A stretch of 7,242 nt of DNA from Chloroflexota bacterium (lineage in GTDB: Bacteria; Chloroflexota; Anaerolineae; DTPP01), in contig JAAYZY010000467.1 of NCBI GenBank assembly GCA_012514615.1, forward strand, positions 1 through 7,242, read 5' to 3'. The notes beneath the pieces were generated by a model. That model saw only the letters and a list, made by a program, of their open reading frames with translations. It made no database searches and was not told the DNA's origin. The position numbers and the translations under genes were made by a program. This document shows, one piece after another, positions 6,129 to 7,242 of this stretch; position 1 is the stretch's first letter; the number at the start of each line of letters is the position of its first letter.

Positions 6129-6773
6129 CTATGTCTCGCGGATGTCCATGATCTCCACCGAGATCGGCTTCAGGGCCGCCTGGAGGTCTGCCTTGCTCAC
6201 CCCTTCCACCTTCAGGGTGATGAGCCGGTTGGTGGGGTCGTCGCCATGGAAGGTGCCCAAGGTGATGATGTTGCCGCCGGCCTCGGCGATCATGCGGCTC
6301 ATGTCGGCCAGGATGCCTTTCTGTTCGGGCACCAGCACCGTCAGGCGCACGCCGCTCTCCCGAGCCCCCATCAGCTCCATGAAGACCCTGAAGAGGTCGG
6401 TCTCGGTGATGATGCCCACCACCAGGTCGCCGCGCATCACCGGCAGGCCGCCGATCTTCTGGTCCACCATGATGCGCGCCGCCTCTTCGATGGGCGTGAA
6501 CTCGGTGACGGTGATCACATCGGAGGTCATCACTTCGCGCACCGTGAGCTTGGAGAGCAGGTAGTGCACCTCGTAGATGCTCAGGGTGGTGGCCGGCGAC
6601 GGCGAGGCGTAGAGCACATCTTTCTCAGAGATGATGCCCACCAACTTCTTGTTGGCATCCACCACCGGCAAGCGGCGCACCTTGTTGTCCCGCATGCGCT
6701 TCAGCGCATCCTCCACCCGCTCCGTCTCCAAGACGGTGATCGGGTGCCGCGTCATTCGTTCTCCTACTAGCAT
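6129..6773 (-). CDS. CBS-CBS-ACT domain regulatory protein (AcuB-like)
   Basis: This 214-residue cytoplasmic protein has two CBS domains (about 1-57, MTRHPITV and VRRLPVVDANKKLVGIISEKD; about 76-135, MTSDVITV and IGGLPVMRGDLVVGIITETD), followed by an ACT domain (about 143-213, VRLTVLVPEQKGILADMSRM). CBS pairs typically bind adenine nucleotides and ACT domains bind amino acids or similar ligands. This architecture is found in AcuB-like proteins of unsettled function. The ATG at 6773 is preferred because AAGGAGG lies six bases upstream; a second ATG at 6755 also has AGGAG nearby. The longer frame to 7013 would run into the HdrA gene. The gene sits between the HdrA-type and mvhD genes (115 and 32 bases away), suggesting control of the electron-transfer module. 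The ligand and any binding partner are not evident. Confidence 0.9.
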   Translation of the reverse strand: MLVGERMTRHPITVLETERVEDALKRMRDNKVRRLPVVDANKKLVGIISEKDVLYASPSPATTLSIYEVHYLLSKLTVREVMTSDVITVTEFTPIEEAARIMVDQKIGGLPVMRGDLVVGIITETDLFRVFMELMGARESGVRLTVLVPEQKGILADMSRMIAEAGGNIITLGTFHGDDPTNRLITLKVEGVSKADLQAALKPISVEIMDIRET

Positions 6774-6779
6774 GGCGGC

Positions 6780-6786
6780 CCTCCTT
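6780..6786 (-). promoter_or_regulatory. Ribosome binding site of the CBS-ACT gene
   Basis: The minus strand reads AAGGAGG, then six bases, then ATG at 6773-6771. It supports this start over the longer frame that overlaps the HdrA coding region. Confidence 0.7.
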
Positions 6787-6829
6787 GTCTTCTCGAAGCT
6801 TCCCCTGGTTGTGGCAGCCCAGGGGTCGT

Positions 6830-6883
6830 GCAGCGGGGATGCAGCCGATGGGCGGAGCGTGGCGCTGCATCCCCCGGCGCTGC
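6830..6883 (-). other. Strong inverted repeat between the HdrA-type gene and the CBS-ACT gene
   Basis: The arms 6835-6845 (ggggatgcagc) and 6864-6874 pair perfectly over 11 bases around an 18-base loop. The flanking 6830-6834 (gcagc) and 6879-6883 add five more pairs after a four-base bulge. It begins five bases after the HdrA-type stop in transcription order. No T-run follows on the minus strand, so it is not a standard intrinsic terminator. Possible roles are partial termination, mRNA processing or 3'-end protection; these are inferences. Confidence 0.6.
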
Positions 6884-6888
6884 GTTGC

Positions 6889-7242
6889 TCACCACAGCGC
6901 AGCCTCCACCGCGGCCAAGACGCCGGCGTGTTCATGGCCCAACTGCTGGGTGGCCTTGTTGGGGCAGACCATGGCGCAGAGGCCACAGCCCTGACACAGG
7001 TATTGTACCACATAGGCGCGCCGCGTCTCCAAATCCACCCGGCGGGCGCCGTAGGGGCAGGCCTGCACGCAGAGTTCGCACCCGCTGCAGAGCCGCTCGT
7101 TCACCACTGCCCGCGTCGGCGAGAGCACAGCCGGCCGGGCCAGGAAGGCTGCAGCCCGCGCCGCGGCCGCTTGGGCCTGGGCCAGCGTCTCTTCCAGGGG
7201 GCGGGGGCTGTGGGCCAGGCCGCAGACGAACATCCCTGGCCG
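6889..7242 (-). CDS. hdrA: HdrA-type heterodisulfide reductase subunit A, C-terminal part
   Basis: This is the last 117 residues of an HdrA-family protein; the gene continues beyond the right edge, so the apparent ATG at 7233 is internal. HdrA is a cytoplasmic flavin- and iron-sulfur protein that acts as the electron-bifurcating hub in Hdr complexes. The segment starts with the end of the flavin domain (RPGMFVCGLAHSPRPLEET), a motif typical of HdrA. It then has an Ala-rich helix and a two-cluster ferredoxin domain with CSGCELCVQACPYGA and CQGCGLCAMVCPNKA, both Cx2Cx2Cx3CP. The stop is TGA at 6891-6889. The missing N-terminal part should hold the FAD/NAD(P)-like Rossmann fold and more clusters. 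It is the first visible gene of the minus-strand operon. QmoA/QmoB-like relatives cannot be fully excluded from this fragment. Confidence 0.88.
   Translation of the reverse strand, partial: RPGMFVCGLAHSPRPLEETLAQAQAAAARAAAFLARPAVLSPTRAVVNERLCSGCELCVQACPYGARRVDLETRRAYVVQYLCQGCGLCAMVCPNKATQQLGHEHAGVLAAVEAALW

Noticed and set aside
5575..6564. 329-residue open frame on the plus strand opposite mvhD and the CBS-ACT gene
   Set aside because: It is a shadow of two strongly supported genes and shows no family motif.
6830..6883. Rho-independent terminator after hdrA
   Set aside because: The stem is strong, but no T-run follows in the transcription direction.
6774..7013. Longer N-terminus for the CBS-ACT protein starting at 7013
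   Set aside because: It would overlap the HdrA coding region and cross the hairpin; the ATG at 6773 has AAGGAGG at ideal spacing.

Overview
The window is a high-GC bacterial segment with strong Shine-Dalgarno sites. Its gene content points to an anaerobe: HdrA, MvhD, an F420-hydrogenase-beta-like iron-sulfur protein, and a fumarate-reductase-like flavoprotein with its iron-sulfur partner. The HdrA/MvhD set together with the AbrB-like two-repeat protein fits anaerobic Chloroflexota or Clostridia-type Firmicutes. This placement is an inference; no rRNA or other marker in the window fixes it.

Layout. Bases 1-876 (+) are the 3' part of a Na+/Ca2+ antiporter gene of the CaCA family, cut by the window edge. 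Bases 901-1545 (+) encode a complete protein of the chloramphenicol acetyltransferase (CAT) fold, 24 bases downstream and probably co-transcribed. Everything from 1556 to 7242 is on the minus strand and is read right to left. In transcription order it runs: C-terminus of an HdrA-type protein (7242-6889, cut by the window edge); a CBS-CBS-ACT regulatory protein (6773-6129); MvhD (6096-5671); an FrhB/FdhB-like protein with a cysteine-rich C-terminus (5668-4544); a [2Fe-2S] plus 2x[4Fe-4S] fumarate-reductase-type iron-sulfur subunit (4479-3793); a fumarate reductase/succinate dehydrogenase-type flavoprotein (3746-2130); and an AbrB/SpoVT-like double-repeat protein (about 2046-1556) whose 5' end appears frameshifted. 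The last gene converges on the CAT-like gene across only 10 bases. No gap between genes exceeds about 115 bases.

How the genes may work together. The minus-strand genes look like one operon for a soluble electron-transfer complex. In known systems HdrA is a flavin-bifurcating hub, and MvhD passes electrons between HdrA and a hydrogenase or formate dehydrogenase module. The FrhB-like protein could connect to a cofactor or a redox partner. The FrdB-like subunit could wire the chain to a fumarate-reducing flavoprotein. No membrane anchor (cytochrome b) and no HdrB-type CCG protein is seen, so the arrangement differs from classical quinone-linked SDH/FRD. It also differs from the TfrAB thiol:fumarate reductase, at least within this window. 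The flavoprotein keeps the full set of dicarboxylate active-site residues but has Asn where the covalent-FAD His would sit. A CBS-ACT protein inside the operon suggests allosteric or nucleotide-responsive control. The operon promoter and the rest of HdrA lie beyond the right edge.
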